From Atopobium sp. UBA2090 (GTDB lineage Bacteria; Actinomycetota; Coriobacteriia; Coriobacteriales; Atopobiaceae), in contig DCZG01000004.1 in NCBI GenBank assembly GCA_002331575.1, positions 8,571 to 15,770 of the forward strand: a stretch of 7,200 bases of DNA, read 5' to 3'. Numbering within the stretch: position 1 is the first letter of the stretch; each line of letters opens with the position of its first letter. Made by a program: the position numbers and the translations under genes. The notes beneath the pieces were generated by a model. The model saw only the letters and a list, made by a program, of their open reading frames with translations. It had not been told where the DNA came from and searched no databases. This document shows, in pieces, positions 6,265-7,200 of the stretch.

Positions 6265-7100
6265 AGAAGGAAGAGTATCTCGAGGGGCTGAGGACGGCGT
6301 TGAGGGCGGCCAAGCTTCCCTCGTTCGCCATCGCCGAGGGTGTCGAGTTCTACACCGAAGCGATTGACGACCGCATGGAGGATGGCGCATCCGAGGAGGA
6401 CGCCGTTGCACAGATGGGTCCGCTGGAGGATGCGCTCGCGGCAGTATCCGCCGAGGTTCCGCCCGTGCCTCGCCGCATCGCGCATCTGAGCACGGGTAGC
6501 CACGTGCTCGACATCGTGCTCGCCGTCATCGCATGTCCGGTCTGGATACCGTGCACGCTGGCATGCGTCGGAGTCATCGCCTCGATCTACCTGGCGCTCT
6601 GGCTGCTGGTGGCCACCGTATGGATGCTCGTAACGGCAGCCTTCCTCACGGGTGCCGTCGGTGTGTTTGCATCATTCTGGGGAATCGCAAACGGCGCACC
6701 CGCGATGGGATTCCTCGGGCTCGGCATCGGACTTGCGGCGTCCGGCATCGCCCTGCTCGCCGTGCCACTGGCAGCATGTGCAACGTCGGCACTGGTGAAG
6801 CTTGCCGAGAGGTTCGCTCGGTGGGTCGCGGGCCTCTTCATGAAGGGCAGAAAAGAAGCAAGGGATGCCGGCGAGGGCTCGCCCGACTCCACTCGGCTCA
6901 GGACTCCGAGCTGGCCGAGGCAACTGCTCGTCATCGGACTGGCAGCGCTCGGGGCAGGAACGCTTCTGGCGCTCATGGTGCTTGCGTCATGCGGGTTCGA
7001 CCCCACGAGCCTGCCGCAGCTGCCTCAAGTGTCTCTCTTTGGCATGCAGCTCGACATCTTCGAGTTCCGCAGGGATTCGGTGATGGTCATCTCGAGATAA
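6261..7100 (+). CDS. HAAS/DUF1700 domain multi-pass membrane protein
   Basis: A 279-residue membrane protein. Residues 1-62 form the helical HAAS (DUF1700) domain: KKEEYLEGLRTAL (2-14), then GVEFYTEAIDDRMEDGASEEDAVAQMG (27-53) and PLEDAL, the typical pattern of this domain. Residues ~82-178 hold about four hydrophobic segments. A basic cytoplasmic stretch follows (~181-220), then a further membrane segment (~221-244) and a ~35-residue tail. The ATG overlaps the padR stop by 4 bp, so it is cotranscribed and coupled. In this family PadR usually controls the HAAS protein, which may in turn act as an anti-regulator or membrane sensor; that link is known only in outline. A DUF4097-type third gene is common in such operons, but the next 100 bp do not show one. 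Function is unknown beyond membrane location. Confidence 0.87.
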   Translation: MKKEEYLEGLRTALRAAKLPSFAIAEGVEFYTEAIDDRMEDGASEEDAVAQMGPLEDALAAVSAEVPPVPRRIAHLSTGSHVLDIVLAVIACPVWIPCTLACVGVIASIYLALWLLVATVWMLVTAAFLTGAVGVFASFWGIANGAPAMGFLGLGIGLAASGIALLAVPLAACATSALVKLAERFARWVAGLFMKGRKEARDAGEGSPDSTRLRTPSWPRQLLVIGLAALGAGTLLALMVLASCGFDPTSLPQLPQVSLFGMQLDIFEFRRDSVMVISR

Positions 7101-7141
7101 GGTACCGCGTCGAGTGCCTTTGCCGCGAGACGAGACGTCGC

Positions 7142-7164
7142 GCCGCCGTCAGTGCTGAGGCGGC
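7142..7164. terminator. Possible hairpin at the end of the padR-HAAS operon
   Basis: GCCGCC (7142-7147) pairs with GGCGGC (7159-7164), and inside it TCA (7149-7151) pairs with TGA (7156-7158) around a GTGC loop, leaving one bulged G. It starts about 41 nt after the HAAS gene stop. No T-tract follows on either strand, so it would be a non-classical terminator or only a stabilising fold. Confidence 0.3.
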
Positions 7165-7200
7165 AGCGGGGGCCGGGGTGGCTGAGGCGGCTGAAGGGGT
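7149..7200 (-). CDS. Possible 3' end of a convergent gene (Pro/Gln-rich tail)
   Basis: On the minus strand a frame enters from the right edge and stops with TGA at 7149-7151. It reads PLQPPQPPRPPLPPQH, which looks like a genuine proline/glutamine-rich C-terminus. Only 16 codons are visible, and GC-rich repeats can mimic such a tail, so this is tentative. It would be convergent with the HAAS gene, with 48 bp between stop codons. Confidence 0.28.
   Translation of the reverse strand, partial: PLQPPQPPRPPLPPQH

Overview
The window is GC-rich bacterial DNA with dense, mostly ATG-started genes, clear Shine-Dalgarno sites and short intergenic gaps. The gene styles (a SWIM zinc-finger protein, a PadR regulator with a HAAS/DUF1700 membrane protein, a large SPFH protein and an AlbA_2 regulator with TDQV repeats) fit a high-GC anaerobe such as a Coriobacteriia member (Olsenella, Atopobium or Collinsella type). 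That assignment is inference. No rRNA, tRNA, CRISPR array, transposase or IS end is visible.

Layout: (1) Bases 1-205 hold no gene I can support. (2) 206-1609 (+) is a complete AlbA_2 / GHKL-like / winged-helix protein of the Schlafen AlbA_2 regulator type, with a fourfold TDQV repeat. (3) A minus-strand cluster runs leftward from a good promoter at 5784-5811. It encodes a proline-rich, single-pass membrane protein with two copies of an extracellular motif (4565-5749), a 705-residue SPFH/flotillin-like protein (2378-4495) and a small SWIM zinc-finger protein (1717-2151). The first two genes are only 69 bp apart with no visible terminator, so they are probably cotranscribed. The SWIM gene follows after 226 bp that contain a strong hairpin, so its transcription is uncertain. 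(4) Diverging from this cluster, a PadR repressor gene (5950-6264, +) overlaps a HAAS/DUF1700 multi-pass membrane protein gene (6261-7100, +) by 4 bp. (5) The last ~50 bp may be the proline/glutamine-rich end of a convergent minus-strand gene.

How it may work together: PadR probably represses its own two-gene operon through a cluster of CATAGTAT-type sites lying over and just downstream of its promoter. The divergent cluster looks like an envelope module: an SPFH scaffold in a membrane microdomain next to a surface-exposed partner with a proline-rich cytoplasmic tail. The most notable items are the operator cluster, the SPFH plus surface-protein pairing, the repeated modules inside both proteins, and the 12-bp in-frame tandem repeat in the AlbA_2 gene. 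None of these proves a new system. The surface-protein/SPFH pair is the best candidate for something not well described.
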